The notes under the pieces are model-generated. The model worked only from the letters and a program-made list of their open reading frames with translations, was not told the origin of the DNA and made no database searches. Shown in pieces: positions 24,916 to 36,912 of a stretch of DNA of 64,000 nucleotides. The translations under genes were made by a program, and so were the position numbers. The stretch covers positions 2,852,001-2,916,000 of the forward strand of contig JAVTLE010000016.1 in the NCBI GenBank assembly GCA_033439295.1, given 5' to 3'. Source of the DNA: Deuterostichococcus epilithicus (Eukaryota; Chlorophyta; Trebouxiophyceae; Prasiolales; Stichococcaceae). Each line of letters opens with the position of its first letter. Position 1 is the first letter of the stretch.

Positions 24916-24920
24916 TGTAA
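24916..24920 (+). terminator. TGTAA polyadenylation signal for SMC2
   Basis: TGTAA lies about 280 nt after the SMC2 stop. In chlorophyte algae UGUAA is the usual near-upstream polyadenylation element, 10-30 nt before the cleavage site. The motif is short, so the call rests on position. Confidence 0.5.
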
Positions 24921-25717
24921 TGTTCTGATTCTGGCGCGTGAAGCGACAGCCGGAGGTTGCGGCACAAGACATCAGGTCATGCCGCCACGAAGCAGGGGCT
25001 TTTGGCGCACTTTTTGCCACTATGCGGTGTGGGCGGCGGTATTGCTGACGGCTGGCTTGCGTGTATGTACAGAGCAGTGATATGGTCTCAGAGCAGACCT
25101 GCCGATTCCGTGTTGGTATTGTGGTTTGTGTGCAGTCTGAAATGGTAGACAGGCTCGGCTGTCAAGCACCGATTCAAACTCCCACCACCGCCGAGAACTC
25201 TACCCCAGCGGCGGTGGTGTCGCAAGTTCGCTCGGATGTCGGATCCGCAACCGCACTCCTACACTCCGTTTGCCCTGCCAGAAGAGCCGTCAGTCTTCCG
25301 ATACCTACCTTGCGTCAGGTCGACATGCCCATACGTGCAGTGCGGTCGCATCTGTCCGCTGGCACCCGATCGGATCACTCAGTTCGTGTCCGTCGGACTT
25401 TCGCGTGAGCTTGGACACCTGTTTCAAGGTTCTTGATCTGCAACACGCTGTGATTACCATCTCACTGTCATTGTTGCACGAAACCTCGACTTCAACATGC
25501 TCGCTGCGGCCAGGCTAGAATAAAATGTGCTGAAAGGGGCTCGCTGTCGTAGCATCTCGCCAGATTTCGAGCGTGGTAAGTGGTCGAGTGCCATACAGTG
25601 CGCAGCAAGCCGGTGCAGCATCTGGACTGCTGCACCGCACAGTGGCCTGGACTGCAGCAGTGGGCACGACCTAGCAGTGGCAGAGGCGGCTGCGGCAGCG
25701 GTGACAGCACCAATACC

Positions 25718-28700
25718 ATGGAGTGGCGGCGCTGCGAGGCCGGCGGCGCCAGCGACCCGCCACCAGTGGCGCGCATCGGGCACATAGCGGTGTGCTCCAG
25801 GATCTCCTGTTTCTGACGTGTCTTCCCTGTGCAGAGTTGTGAACCTCAGCCACCAATGAATGCCGTGACGAGACCATTACGCTTTTCGCATGTGATGACA
25901 GCGATGCGCGAACTGCAGTCAGATTTTGAATGTGGCCTTCAAAGGGGCCGCTTTGAAAGGGTGCCACCACCTGCGCAGGTGGCAGTGGATGCGCGCGCGG
26001 TGTGGGGCGAGGAGCTGCTGGTCGTGCATGGCGGCATCAGCGAGGACAAGCATGCGCTCAGGTTCGGGGCCCGCACTGACTGCTGCCGCGGCGCCATGCT
26101 GTCGACACAGCGCGCCAGTCCGGGACATGGCCGAGGAGCGTTTCGCAGGACGTTTGTGCAAACTCCTCTGCATTCTCGCTGGCCAACAGGGACGTTGTGG
26201 TCATGGAGGTGGGCGACTGCCACTGGCTGCGGCCGACGCCCGGCGGCGGCAGCGGCGGCCCCGCGGCGCGCGCCTTCCACGCCGCCGCCGCGGTGGGCGG
26301 CACGCTGTACATCCACGGCGGCCACGTGTACGTCAAGGAGAAGAAGGGGCTGCACAAGTTCGACGACCTGTGGGCGCTGGACACGGTGCGTACCACTTAT
26401 AGCAAATCGTGCGGTTGACACACTGGAAGGGCAAAGGACACGCCGGGAGGGCGGACCTCTGCGGAGGTGTTCAGGCGGAGCAACATGCCGATGTTGCATT
26501 CAGGTCGCTGCAGCTCTGCTCGGTCTGCTGCGCTTGAGCTGAGCATGCGCCGGCACATGACGCGTGAACTTCTGCACCAAGGAACAGCCTGGCGAAAACT
26601 TCTTCCTGCAGTTGCCACTGCTCCAGTCGCTCGTGTCTGTGCCGGTGGACACCATGCAGCTATGCGCCAAACCCTTCGTCATTCCCATCGTGTTGTCCTC
26701 CGGCGTCTCACAGGGACAGATGAAACCCCTCTAGCTGCCATGTATCTGCCTGCTGGAAGTCCGGGCTTCATCGAAGGGCATCACGACCTTCCGGCTGCAG
26801 GGTGTCCAGTGAGTTGGACATGTTGACGTAAGCACGCGACTTCGGTGCTGAATATTTCTGCGAAATGCTGCACAGGACACGTGGGAATGGCACATGGTCG
26901 AGCTGGGCGGCGGCGGCATGCGGCCGCCGGCCCGTGACTTTGCAAAGCTGGCGACGCTGCCGGGCGGCCGCCTGCTGCTGTTCGGGGGGCTGGACGCGAG
27001 CGAGAAGCGGCTGGACGACGCCTGGCTGTTCAACGCCGCCACGTGCGCACCACCTCCCCTTGTGTCCAGCGGACACTAAGTCCAAGAAGTGGACTCATTA
27101 TCCCCTGTTGTGTATGGCTGTCTCAGGTTGTCTTCCCATGCATGGCAGCTCGAGGGCAAGTGCCGCCGGCGCAGCGCAGCGCAGAGGCAGTGCGTCGACC
27201 GGATGTGCCTGGGCGCCGCCTGGACATCCGGTCTGTGTCATCAGGGGCACAGCTATGCGAGGCTGCTGCCCCCGCTGCAGGTTCGCTGCCCGCCGCATCT
27301 CGGCCGATCGTTCACTGTGTTCGAAGGTTCAGACAGAGTATCAGCCTGAACCCTACATTCAGGCGCACCTGGAGCGAGGTGCGGGCTTCGGGGACCCGCC
27401 CCAAGGCGCGCTACGGCCACGGCCTAGCGCTGCTCGGCCCTGCTGCCGGCGCCCCAGCTTCCACACTCACGGCCGCCGCTGCTGATCCGCGCGCGCTGGT
27501 GTTCGGCGGTGAGACCGCCGCTGGCGCCGTCAACGACCTGTCCGTGCTGCGGGGGCTGGCGGCGCCGGTGGCAGGGCGGCGGCGCCGCGCCAAAGGCCAC
27601 GCAGCCGGCGTGGACGCCGCTGGAGGCTTCCGGCCCGGCGCCGGTCGCGCGCAAGGGCCACGCCATCGCAGGTGGCACAAGCTGAATGGTGTTGCTGCAC
27701 GGACAGACTGCATGGTATGGAGGATGGTTTCTAGAGAGGTCTATTTTGTAAAAAACTCGTGCAGTTTGATATCTGGGTCGCGTACCTTCTTGTACAAGCA
27801 ATATCTGTGCCTGACGTGGTGGGCAATGCGGTAGTGTGCTACTGCAGCGACGCGCCGCGGTGTCGTGGTGATGGGCGGCCACACCGCCACCGTCGGCTGG
27901 CTGCGCTCGCGTACCGACACCTTCCATGCCGACGTGCACCTCCTGGAGCCTGTGCCACCCGCGGCGCCGGCCCCCGGCAGCGCCGGCGGCCTGCGCTGGC
28001 TGGCGCTCAAGCCGGCGACGGCAGCCGCGGGTGCTGGGCCGGACGGCGGCGCAGCGGCGGCGGCGGCGGCAGCGGCGGCCAGTGCAGTGCCGGCGGCGAG
28101 GGAGTACCACACGCTGACGGCGCTGGCCGATGGCCGCCTGCTCATGTTCGGCGGTGCGCGCCTTGGTCGTTGACAAGTGTGACTGTCGGTGCTGGCCTCA
28201 GCGTTGGGTTTGGTGTGTGTGGACTGGAAGCCCTGCAGGCCGGCGTGCGTTGGAGCCAGGGGAGCTGCCTCCTAGGCTCGCCTGCCTCATGCAACCCTGA
28301 CTACCATGCCCCTCACTGGTCGTAACCCCGCGGGCGTGCCGCAGGTGGCAACGGGAAGGAGATGTATGGCGACGCCTGGTGGCTGGTGCTTCCCGGCATG
28401 GAGCCGGCCCAGAAGCCGCCGCAGCCCGCCCTACAGAGCCTGGACCCCAGTCCGCAGCTGCCGCCACCGTATGCGCCACGGCAGCACACGCCGCCCGTTG
28501 CCGCGCCCGGGATCCCAGGCACGTTGGATGCGCCGCCTGCTGCCTCCAGGCCGCAGCCGGGCGGAGCAGGCAGGCAGCCGCCAGAGCTTTTCGCACCGCA
28601 GGTGCCGAATCCAGTGCAGCAGCCGCCTCCAGCGGCGGCGTTGGCATGGTGGGAGACAATCGCATCAACTGCGCGGTCCTGGACGCCTGGAGGTAACGTC

Positions 28701-28724
28701 GTTGTACATGATCTAAGGCTGTAA
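25718..28724 (+). CDS. Kelch-repeat beta-propeller protein with Pro-rich tail
   Basis: The exons encode about six kelch motifs of the form W..L.....P.PR.GH followed by GG: GHIAVAVDARAVWGEELLVV, then WLRPTPGGGSGGPAARAFHA, WEWHMVELGGGGMRPPARDF, RTWSEVRASGTRPKARYGHG, WTPLEASGPAPVARKGHAIA and REYHTLTALADGRLLMFGG. Such repeats fold into a beta-propeller for protein binding; no catalytic domain is visible. In-phase exons are up to 25789, 25979-26061, 26190-26385, 26876-27042, 27363-27671, 27848-28153 and 28345 onward. I start at ATG 25718 (MEWRRCEAGG, context ACCATGG). The exon at 27363-27671 needs a 1-base or 31/37-nt micro-intron correction to keep frame. After the propeller comes a Pro-rich segment ending at TAA 28722-28724, which overlaps a TGTAA. 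Alternatively a GTAACG donor at 28693 splices in phase to the downstream coding block. Confidence 0.75.
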
Positions 28725-28769
28725 ATACTGTCTATGTGTTCAGAAGATGGTGGTTGTCATGATCTGTAA
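28720..28769 (+). terminator. Pair of TGTAA polyadenylation motifs after the kelch gene
   Basis: TGTAA occurs at 28720-28724 (overlapping the stop codon) and again at 28765-28769, in a locally AT-richer stretch. This supports transcript ending here. If the kelch transcript continues through the alternative splice to 28935, these motifs would be intronic. Confidence 0.4.
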
Positions 28770-28939
28770 CAGGTCGCGTACCTTATGTGCACCTCCAGAC
28801 GGTGAACGTATGTTCAGCATGTTCTGTCCCGTTCCAATGTTGCCTACAATCGATGCACTTTTGCAACAACGATGCTGTTTGGCTTTGAATTTTACTTGCA
28901 CCTGATCCCAGTAAGCTGGCCTCTCACCGTGCAGCCGCT

Positions 28940-30288
28940 ATGCCAGCGGCGTCGCCAACAGCCGCCCCCGTGGCGGCAGCCGGCGACGCCTCCGCTGCTG
29001 CCGCCGCGGCAGCCGCACGCGTGGGGGCGTGGAGCGCCGATCCCAGCCTCAAGGACCACGACTCGGGTGGGACCCAGTTCCAGCTGAGCTCGCCCCAAAG
29101 TAGGCAGCCTATGGAGCTACTGTACTTGAGGCTGCCTGTAGTCTGTTCTTCACAACTGGTCCTCCGGTGTCTTCCTCACCGGTGTTCCAATCTACTTCAT
29201 ATCGTACCTGGTGTCTTGCATCCTCAGGGCTCGCCGCGCTTGTGGATATGGACTCCGGCACAGCCGCGGCAGTGGCAGCGGCGGCGTCAGCTGCGGAGCT
29301 GGAGACATTGCGAGAGAATCTGGGGCTGCCCGCAGTGCCGCTGCCGGGCGTGGCCGCGGCATCGCCACTGCCTGCAGAGCAGGTGCGACACCCGCCTGTC
29401 ATCTCACAGAGACCTGATCCGCACCATGGCTGATGCAAGGCTGCACGCATGCCGTAGCCTCCCCTCAACCGGCCAGCTGGTTGCACAGGTCTGCCGGGGT
29501 TGAGCCGGGGCTCTGAGTTTGGGCGGATCTTGTTGTGGTGCACGATACTGGTGCTCCGGCTGTCGATACCCTGCGACCTGGCTCCACGACCTGGCGCCAA
29601 CTCAAAGCTCACTGTTCCTTCTCCAACTACACAGGACACTGCGCTGCTGGAGCTGGGCGGCCGGGCGCTGGCGGCAGCGCGCGGCGGCGGCGGCGAGCGC
29701 TATGCGCCAAAACCGCCGCCGGCCGAGCGCGTGGCGGCCGCCCGCGCCGCCTTTGTCGCAACAGGTGCCACCCTTGTCAGGTCCATATGGCGCGGGTTCA
29801 CTCTTGCAGTCTCGCTGGCTACACAGGCTTGCCGGTCGCAGGTGGCTCCAAGGGCCGCTGCTGCCTGCCGCGGCCTTGGGATGCAAGGCAGCGAAGTCGC
29901 AGCCTTTGGTATCGCAGCCTCGTGCATCATGGAGGGGCGACCCACAGCCCTGCACAATTGAAGGATGTGATTAGGTTCATGGACGTGAATGCGATCCGAA
30001 GTAGCTGTGTGATCACGAAGCACTCTCTTGCATGCAGGTGCCGAGGAGCTGCGGCTGGCAGATCTGCCCACGCTGCTGGGCGACTACCGCCGCCTGCTGC
30101 TGGGCCAGGCCGGCTACTCAGACAGCGCATCGTGGGTCCTGGACGCGTATGGCACGCCGGTGGCAAACACACGAGCCGGGGCCGGGCGCTTCCTGCACCT
30201 GGCGCCGGCCGATGTGCGCCTGAGCGACCTGCCTGCGCTGCTGGAAACGTACAGGGCGCTGCTGCCGGCTACAGTGGCGGTGGCATAG
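28940..30288 (+). CDS. Ala-rich helical protein of unknown function, or C-terminal part of the kelch protein
   Basis: Five phase-matched exons (28940-29066, 29228-29382, 29635-29764, 30038-30288, with a possible acceptor at 28934/28935) encode about 228 residues ending at TAG 30286-30288. The N-terminus is Ala/Pro-rich (MPAASPTAAPVAAAGDAS), then AELETLRENLGLPAVPL. The C-terminus holds a duplicated motif: LRLADLPTLLGDYRRLLLG and, about 45 residues on, VRLSDLPALLETYRALLP. I do not recognise the family. The acceptor before the ATG would join the kelch exon ending at 28692 in phase (phase 1), so this may be the kelch protein's tail rather than a separate gene. The AT-rich gap with two TGTAA motifs argues for a separate gene. 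Confidence 0.55.
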
Positions 30289-31176
30289 TCACCGGGTGCT
30301 GCTTCTCTGGTGGGCAGGCATGCGCAAGCACATCTGTCAAAGATGTTTGCCCCTGCGGCTGGGACAAACGCACCGTTTGGTTCTGGTTTGCGGTGGCTGA
30401 TGAAGCCATTTTTCAAGATGCCATCTATATTTGCTTTCAGTTGGACCGGCATTCAGTCCTTCTTTACTAAAAGAGTAGGTACAGCGGTGACAACCTGGAA
30501 GTTCGGTGCATACCTGCCCTCCTTCCTCATCCCTGCCCTGAACACTTGGACGACTAGTGCGTGGCAGCGGTCTTTAGGCAAGCCAGCATCTAGCCTGTGC
30601 GCGCAGACAAAAGCCAACACAGTACGGACCATGTGACGCGTTCGATGCAACACAACAGCTGGCTAGGATCTCGGTCTGTGCGTCCCCAGCTGCGTTTGCA
30701 GCTCTCACTGGCGGCGGCAGGCAGGAGATGCCCGTCATTGGTATCAGAATCCCGGCTTCGTGCAGTTGTCGACCAAGGTTCACATTGCAACTCGCGGATC
30801 ATCGTTGGACAAGACGCAAAACCACAAGCTAGTGCGCAGCCTGTCACAGACCCGGCCTTGTTGCCAGACTTGCTGGTGCCCTGCGCAAATCAATGTCCTC
30901 CCGTCCTACACGAATGCAGCATCTGCCCAGACTGAGAGAGGGTAACCTTCACAGCACTGAGCCACCATCAGCTGGGTTCGCCGCCTGGCCGCGCCATACC
31001 GCCGCCAGTGTCTGGCAGCGACGAGGCTGCACCCTGTTGAAGTTTGGTACCTGTGCGCACGAGGAAGACCATGAGACCTTCCGACGTTCAAATTCCAATG
31101 CCTTGGGCTGGGAAGCGTGCTCATGCCGGAACACTGGCAATTAAGATTGATTTGGAATTGTGCCTTTATTGCCCCG
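30289..31176. other. Convergent intergenic region, no gene seen
   Basis: This is the shared 3' flank of the plus-strand helical gene and the minus-strand BASS transporter. Open frames are short and overlap in conflicting directions; none shows a domain or splice continuation. It is somewhat AT-richer than the exons. Confidence 0.5.
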
Positions 31177-34034
31177 TCAACTCACACCTGCTCGCAGGTC
31201 GGACCAGCGCCACGCGCCCGCAATGGCAGAGCCCATGAGGCTGTGCGTGCAGGCAGAGATGGCACAGGGGACCGCGGTCAGCGGGTCCGGGAAGTGCGCC
31301 AGCGCCAGGTACGCGCCCAGCGCGCTGTTCTGCATGCCCACCTGCACAGGAGCAGGAGAGCAGATGGACCGGCTGTGCAAGGCTGCCTTAGGTAGGGGCT
31401 ACAGGGCCTTGCGCATTGTTCCCTGCAGGCCGATAATCTTGAATCAACGAGCACCCAAATGCAGGCGTGTCCACCAGCATCTTCCGTGATCAGACAATAG
31501 CAGCCAGGCGCAGCCAATCTCGTAGTCAGCCGCGCACCTCGATGGAGTTTGTGCGAGCCGCCTTCTCTGGAGCGCCCGCCGCTCGTGATAGGAAGTACCC
31601 AAAACCGAACCCGCCTGCACGAGGGTTTTGAGGTTTGCTGAAACTTCTGGCACAATGACCAGCTCGTGAGCAGGCACAGGAGTGGCGGCCTTGGTGTGGC
31701 GGGGCTGCCTGCAGGCTGTGCATGGCGGCGGCGGATGGTGGAAAGTGAACAGAGTCTGCCAGCAGAGAAGAGCCGGGAACGCCAGGAGTGCTGTGAGCGC
31801 ACCAGCGTGCAGCGTAGCTACGGCAGCCAGCAGGCGCCAGCCGGCCTGCTTGACGGACGCCGCCTGCCCCGCCATGATGCTGCCCACCAGCAGCGCCACT
31901 GTTGCAACGCACACCTGCATGCCATTCGGGTTCGGCCTTCGGGTCCCCATTGACTTCATCACACAGACGACTGTGGCTACCGATGCAATATTTCCAGTCC
32001 ACTACGGCGGCAATGGCACATTCAGCTGGGGCCATGCCGCATGAAGGTGCGCCCCAGGAGGCCTTTTCGAAGACGATTCAACCGATGGTCTCGAGGGTGC
32101 GGAGCTGTCTGGAAGCGCACAAGGGGGGCAAAGGGCGCCGAGCGCCGCACGGCGCGGGGGAACGTCTGGTTCAGCGCCGCACCGAGCGCTACCGGCGCCA
32201 GCACCACCTGCATGTACCCCGTCAAAGGCACAACGTTCCGTCAGTCTGATACCGAGCACTGCAGAGAGTCTCGCTAGCCATGAAGCTCGTCAGCAGCACG
32301 GCAGCAGCAGCACGCTCCCGATGTCCATGGTTGTCATCGTGAGGCAAGCGACTGCTGCCCAACCGGTGTGATGTACATCGAGCAGCTGCGCAATGACATG
32401 GGCACGAGGTTCCAGGGGGTGCCTGGCGGGCAGCACCTGCAGCGTGGAGATGAGAAGGCCCTTGACGGAGACGGGAATAAGCGCGCCGACCAGCGCCTTG
32501 GTCAGCAGCGGCGTCGCGATGACCGCCAGCAGGCTGTGGGGATTGCAGCAGAGGGGAACATTGTCAAACGACGAGCAGCCGGAGATGCGGTGACCACACA
32601 AAGCGCCAGGAGGGGGGAGTCATAGCCAGCATGCCGCCTGAGAGACAGCGCCGCCCCAGTGCGTACATCGGGCGAAGTTGGAACAGCGACACAACCGCAC
32701 GTTGACACGGTCGTCATCATGACGGACAGCGCCACATCGGCGCGGGCCAGGTAGGTGACAAGGTTGGACGCGGTGCCGCCAGGGCAGCTGGCCACGATGC
32801 AGATCCTGCGAGCGCGGCGGAAATTAGCCCAAATCAGCCACAACGTCTATGCTTTTGTGCAGAGTGACGCCTGCGATCCGGACGTCTCCATGGCGAGAGA
32901 GTCACGGCGCCGCCTGCACGATGTGCTCCGTCAGGCCAGCTGGCGGCTTCGCGCCCCGAGACATGGATCAAAACAAGAGCAGGAACTGACGCACCCAATG
33001 GCGAGGGGGGCTGCCAGACCGGCGCCGCGTGAGACAGCCAGTCCCAGCAACGGCATGACGGTGTACTGCAGCGCAGCACCAAGCAGCACCAGCTTCGGCC
33101 GCGTGAGCACCTCCGCAAAGTCCTGCGGCAGTGGACAGGGGGATGCATGGGCATTGGTGGGAGGGTGAGGGGTGAAGCGCAATGGCCAGTAGGAGTGCCT
33201 GCAACCCTTCGCCAGGAGGCTCTGGATGTGCGTTGCTGCGTCCATTGGCTGCGCTGCCATGCCGCACCAGCGGCTTGCGTCGGCAGCGCAGCAGCCCTTT
33301 CTGCTCCTCTTCTCATTGGTGGCTGACGCCACAAGAAACCGTGCATACCCTCTGAACCAGCTCCGCTTTGAACTGAGGAACCGGGTGCAGAACGCACCTG
33401 AAACGTGAGGCTGGTGCCCATGGCCAGCATGGTGAGCGCCAGCGCCGCTGTCGTGTACTCGGCCCTGAACCAAGCCAGTGCTGGCGGGTGGGCCAGGCCG
33501 ATACCGCTGGCCAGCGCCACCCAAAGCGGAAAAAGGTTGCTGAGCTGCGCCGCCAGCTGCCCTGCGGACGCCTCAAAGCCCTGGGGCTGGAAGTCTGCTG
33601 CGGGCGGTGGGTCCTCCGGAACTGCACCGCATGCTGCGGCGCCTGCGCAGTGCAAAGAACCAGGTTTGGCAGAGCACCACTGGCATGCGCTGTCCGAAAC
33701 GCATCATGGCCCGACACAGGATGACCTGAGCAACAATTTCCCTCGTCGCCTGCTTGCATTATGCCAGTGTCAGGCAGGTTGGGGCAGAGGGCGGGCGCTG
33801 GCTCTGCCCGCCAGTGGTAACAGGCCCACCTGCTGCAGCTACAAGACGTCGCAGCGGGCGACTCTGCTGAGGCTTCGTCGAAGCAAGGAACCTCGCAGGC
33901 AACCGCGTACTGACCGGACCCGGCGCCCTGCCCGCTGCAGCGCCCGGCGCAAGGAGTGCTGCGGGTGCATGCCGCTGCCGCAACTGTCGTCGATCAGTGT
34001 CGGCGAAGTGCAGTCTCTGGGGAAGCGTCAACAT
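31177..34034 (-). CDS. Bile acid:sodium symporter family (BASS) transporter, probably plastid envelope, 406 aa
   Basis: Nine exons join without phase conflict: 33830-34034, 33398-33642, 32995-33122, 32701-32805, 32437-32533, 32121-32207, 31803-31914, 31538-31614, 31177-31341. They give 406 residues plus stop, the length of plant BASS proteins. Family features are [33 protein letters not shown] (the conserved CPGG.ASN core), [32 protein letters not shown] and the C-terminal [21 protein letters not shown]. Several hydrophobic segments are spread over residues 80-400. The first exon is basic, Ala/Arg/Ser-rich and poor in acids ([20 protein letters not shown]), as expected of a plastid transit peptide. 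By family knowledge BASS proteins are sodium-coupled carriers of organic acids such as pyruvate or glucosinolate precursors. Substrate cannot be told from the sequence, so no member symbol is given. Confidence 0.92.
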
Positions 34035-34738
34035 GATGGGAGACGTTCAGGCCTCGAAGCAGCATTCACAAGTCTTTCCAGCTGGCAGGTTTGAACGCAT
34101 CAAGTAGCGGGAACTGCTTGTCTACTTGCTTAGTCTACGCAGTCCTGTCGGATGCTACAGTGGGCTGGCCAGGTCGCGGCGAGGATGCTGAATCCGAACC
34201 GCACAGCAGAAGACAAAACTGCGCAGACGAGAGCCGCGACGGGCGTCATGATCTCAGAGATGCCGGCACAAGATCTCTCACCCGGCGTTTGAGAACGCCG
34301 AAAAACTGACAAGAACTGACGCAACGCAAGCAACGTCTCACAAACGAGCTTCAGTGAGTGGATGTTGTTATGAGCGGGTGTACCAACGCTCGCACCTACG
34401 TCCTAACGGTGCTAATTCGTCAACTCCTGCATCGAGCCCAGCCCACGCTCAACCGACCATGCGCTTCAGGAATGTAGCGCGATCTTAAATGACAAGATAT
34501 ATCACTGGGCCAGGAAGCGCTGCAGCAATGTGGTTTGTTGGACGTCAGGTAGTTGCTGACGGCGTCGCCATACAGCAAAATTTGCACTCTTAGTGCTGAG
34601 CGTGACGACAGAAACTAATCGTTTCTGTTCTGCAGCAGGACTCTCTCTTGCTACGGCCCTGTACAGCATGTCCCAAATTCCGTTCGACATTCGCAGCTCA
34701 GCGGCTCTCCCAGCCTTGCAGCGGCACCGCAATGTGAC
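34035..34738. other. Intergenic region between ARD 3' end and BASS 5' end
   Basis: About 700 bp holding the ARD 3' UTR and the BASS promoter, both on the minus strand. No conserved frame, RNA gene or clear repeat was seen. Confidence 0.5.
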
Positions 34739-36912
34739 TCAGGTCGCCACTGCCTCGCTGAGGTTCCCCGTGGCTTTTGTGAAGTCGTGGACGTACTTTG
34801 ACCGCGAAGGGTGTTCATCCTGCGCAAGTCGCAGATGCACGCCTGCTCGCACAGCTTTCAGGCATAATGGCGGGCCGTCAACACTGGTTTTAGATGGATG
34901 CCAGGCAGGCGTAGTGTGCGGTATAGCCAGCCCGGGTGACGTCATGCAAGCGGCCTCGTGATTGGCAAGCACAGCACCTGTGGCCGATTGAGCGGCGTCC
35001 ACACCGGCTCCCCCACAAACAATCGCATCGCCTGCGGCATGCCAGTGCCACTTCAAGTTCTTTGAGGGAAGTTGAGCCACGTGTGGATGCTGCGCTGGAT
35101 AGGAGCCACTTTGGCTACAGGTACAAAGTGCTGAAAGCCCCGAGTGGAAGAACACCTTGGCGTAATTGTTCTCGTCCAGGGTGAAGCGGTGGTATATGCC
35201 TGCACAGTGGAGCGGCATATTCTCACAGATAGCAACCCATCCACAGGTGTCAATGCAGTGAAGTGTCTGCACCTCGATGCCCATGGCCAGTGCCCAGTAA
35301 AGACGATGCGCTGAACGGCCAATGGCGCAGAGGGAGTCAGAGCGTGGATGCGTACCTTCAGGCAGCACGATCATGTCGCCCTTGCGGCAGGCGATGCGCA
35401 CCCACGTCTCGTCAAAATCGCGCACGTCAAAGTAGCCTGCGCAGACACGCCCGGAGTCAAGCTGTGCGCCGGCGCCAGGCCCACATCTATTAAGAAGCGG
35501 CACGCATTGCAGATGCCTGTGTTGGTTCGCCTGTGTCTGAAGCATGCAACATGAAAGTTTCAGAGGTCTTAGATGGCACGACCATGTGCATAGCCTGCCC
35601 AGCGCACCGCTGCCGTCCAGGATGAAGCGGATCTCTTCGTCAGTGTGCATGTGCTCCTGCATGGTTGCGCAGTCAGCTTCCAAATGACCTTGCACCCAAC
35701 TGCCACAGCCAGAAGCAGCAAGGCATGTAGTAGGCTGCTCAAATGTTGCCATGAAGAGACCCAAAAGGACACCACCCATGCACAAGCATACCTCGAAGAA
35801 GGACTTGATCTTCTGCTCGTACCCCGGCAGCGTCTCCGGCGACACCGCGATGATGTCCTGCAGTGCACCAGTGTCGCGAAGCTCAGCTGACGCTGCCAAG
35901 AGGGGTCCAACAGCTGTCCTGTGGTTGCAAATTCGTCAGTAGAGCCTTGGCGCAGGCCCAAAGAGAAGCCATGTGGTTGCTGCTGTGGAAACAACTGCAG
36001 CATTTAAGAAGCTGGTGCAGGCCCGACAAACCCCCCGGGAGGCTCCACGAAGCAGATGCAACAGCCAGAACCTTGGGCGACGGCTTGCGGCATGATGCGG
36101 ATTTGGTGAATGCTGCACTGGCTCCCCACTGGCAGCATCTGCACGAGGTACGAAACAGCAGCAGCCACGAACAGCCCGGATCGCAGCGTGCTGGGGGTCC
36201 GCTCTGAGGTATGAGGCAGATCCGTGTACAGTCTGCGGCATGATACCGCACCTGGTACGAGTAGCCGCGCACCGCCCGGATGGCCGCCAGCTTGGGGTCC
36301 GCCTCCAGGTCGGCGGTATTGAGGTGCCACGAGAGCACGCCGAGCCGCCGAAGCTGATCGACGGACACCGGCTCGTTCGGCTTCCGCCTGCACGGCGGGT
36401 GCAGTGGTGATGATGGGATGCATTTGTGATGAGTGCAGGCCGGCTGGTCAAGCAGGAATTGCGGTGCCGCGGTTGCGCGCCTAGGCTCGCAGCGATTTTA
36501 AGCTTAAAAGCTGTGAATCGTAGAAACTTTCCTCTCTTACAAGTACCAGTATAGCATCTCGAGCTGCCAGTGCGGCTCTGCGGTGCGACGCAGGCTTAGG
36601 CCAAGAAGCGCTGCCCAGGACGAAGCTGAGTGACATGGTGTAGCAACGGTATATACATCATGTAGCTTGCAGAGGTCCAACAAGTACAGCAGCGGCAGAT
36701 CAAGCACCTGTGCTCTTGCCGCTGGTCTGCATCGGTGTCGTCCATCCGCCACGCCTCGAGCTTGCTCTCCGCCGCCGGGTCCGGCTGCACAGAAGCATCC
36801 GAGATGTGGTCTGAGACGCTCCGTGACGGCCATGCAAGCTGCACTGAGTCACAGAGATGCTGCACTTGACGCTCACTTCTGCAAGTCTGGCTTGCTCATC
36901 CGTTACCGCCAT
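34739..36912 (-). CDS. ARD1: Acireductone dioxygenase (1,2-dihydroxy-3-keto-5-methylthiopentene dioxygenase), 203 aa
   Basis: ARD oxidises acireductone to the 2-keto acid precursor of methionine in the methionine salvage pathway. It is a cupin that binds Fe(II) or Ni(II). Nine exons join in phase: 36877-36912, 36720-36784, 36252-36387, 35792-35857, 35608-35656, 35356-35436, 35156-35199, 34978-35031, 34739-34819. Key motifs: EAWRMDDTDADQR near the start, LGVLSWHL, ETLPGYEQKIKSFFE, the metal site [23 protein letters not shown] (His-x-His and Glu ligands), GIYHRFTLDENNYAK (third His) and AMRLFVGEPVWTPLNRP. The intron after exon 2 uses a GC donor (GCAAGA). Without it the conserved R-RKPNEPVS junction is lost, which supports the call. 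Length is typical of the family. Cytosolic, as no targeting peptide is visible. Confidence 0.96.

Larger units (their letters stand above)
24636..25717. other. SMC2 3' UTR and kelch gene 5' region
   Basis: The first 300 bases are probably the SMC2 3' UTR, ending after the TGTAA at 24916. The rest should contain the promoter and 5' UTR of the kelch gene. An ATG at 25236 opens a short frame (MSDPQPHSYTPFALPEE) that could be an additional 5' exon, but its possible donors do not match the phase of the next exon. Confidence 0.4.
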
